DNA of 64,000 nucleotides, from contig NZ_KB907503.1 of assembly GCF_000382065.1 (NCBI RefSeq), positions 34,682-98,681 of the forward strand, given 5' to 3'. The first letter of the stretch is position 1; each line of letters starts with the position of its first letter. The position numbers and the translations under genes are program-made. This DNA is from Stenotrophomonas hibiscicola ATCC 19867 (GTDB lineage: Bacteria; Pseudomonadota; Gammaproteobacteria; Xanthomonadales; Xanthomonadaceae). The notes under the pieces are model-generated. The model ran no database searches, had not been told where the DNA came from, and saw nothing but the letters and a program-made list of their open reading frames with translations. Below are positions 63,815 through 64,000 of the stretch, piece by piece.

Positions 63815-64000
63815 TGAATCCCCGGGGTCTAGATGCCTGGTAACAGGAAGGCAGATACACGGTGCCCCTGACTCGGTGTCGCAATGGGGCTCACAGTCAC
63901 CCACGACATGACCAGAGACGACACAGTCCAACGTCGATCGCCAGTGTGGCTACTGCCATCAGGGTAACGATGCCCCAAATCGATGTCGCCAATCTGACAC
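63761..64000. mobile_element. Left end of a transposon/genomic island inserted in comM
   Basis: From 63761 comM homology stops abruptly at TGTCACGATTCTCG. The following 240 bp have lower GC and repeated similar blocks: TGTCACGATT ... GTGCGACT (63761-63784), ATCACAATTGCCGCGACT (63789-63806), TGTCGCAATGGGGC (63877-63890) and TGTCGCCAATCTGACAC (63984-64000). Multiple short repeats at a TGT-led terminus are what transposase-binding ends of Tn7/Tni-like elements look like. comM is the classic insertion site of AbaR-type (Tn6022 family) islands in Acinetobacter. No coding gene is recognised before the window ends; the other end is not visible. Confidence 0.75.

Noticed and set aside
63111..63884. 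257-aa minus-strand frame across the comM/element junction
   Set aside because: It is antisense to comM for most of its length and starts in the element end; no family resemblance.

Overview
The window is high-GC gamma-proteobacterial chromosome, almost certainly Stenotrophomonas (S. maltophilia complex) or a close Xanthomonadaceae relative. This rests on the gene content (trpE split from trpGDC, tryptophan/tyrosine catabolism genes, LpxO, an arr gene, a Bacillus-type pdhA-pdhB-SH3-pdhC operon) and on more than 20 short palindromes that begin with GTAG, the hallmark of the SMAG family of REP repeats described in S. maltophilia. No tRNA, rRNA or CRISPR array was seen.

Layout. 0-7.2 kb (minus strand): tryptophan biosynthesis, read trpE, acyltransferase-SGNH protein, SIMPL protein, trpG, trpD, trpC, then a HAD phosphatase cut by the window edge. 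7.5-10.2 kb (minus): yegS lipid kinase, a GNAT acetyltransferase, rpe and a short DjlA-like J-protein. 10.4-11.9 kb (plus): purC and a Mpo1-like membrane protein. 12.2-18.2 kb (plus): a complete six-gene Mrp-type Na+/H+ antiporter operon with A and B fused. 18.2-23.8 kb: a Ca2+/Na+ exchanger, a lipoprotein, an unknown gene, and homogentisate catabolism (hmgA, hppD) with a divergent MarR regulator. 23.9-28.4 kb (minus): two uncharacterised or lightly characterised envelope proteins, a POT peptide transporter and tryptophan 2,3-dioxygenase. 28.8-32.7 kb (plus): the 2-oxoacid dehydrogenase operon. 32.8-38.5 kb: an orphan low-GC gene, a VOC protein with a WYL regulator and an NAD(P)-binding protein, a diguanylate cyclase and YedI. 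38.7-45.7 kb: a UbiB-family protein, OpgB, and an MscS channel, the last two convergent around a remarkable nested palindrome. 45.8-49.6 kb: small genes, a lipocalin, a SUKH protein, an FAD oxidoreductase and PepSY proteins. 49.7-52.0 kb: a PepSY/PhoP/PhoQ-like operon. 52.3-58.5 kb: speA and speE (divergent), lpxO and a RIO-like kinase (divergent), a PII protein and ubiK. 58.6-62.7 kb: accessory-looking genes including arr. 62.9-64.0 kb: comM, broken by the end of a mobile element that continues off the right edge.

How the parts fit: amino-acid metabolism dominates (tryptophan synthesis and breakdown, tyrosine breakdown, polyamines from arginine, nitrogen sensing by PII), with a second theme of envelope and ion homeostasis (Mrp, CaCA, MscS, OpgB, LpxO, PhoPQ-like system). 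The strongest candidates for something unusual are the comM insertion, the 535-bp palindrome between opgB and the MscS gene, the structured leader at 60.7-60.9 kb, the putative small RNA at 8.5-8.6 kb, and the way GTAG repeats supply stop codons to at least five genes.
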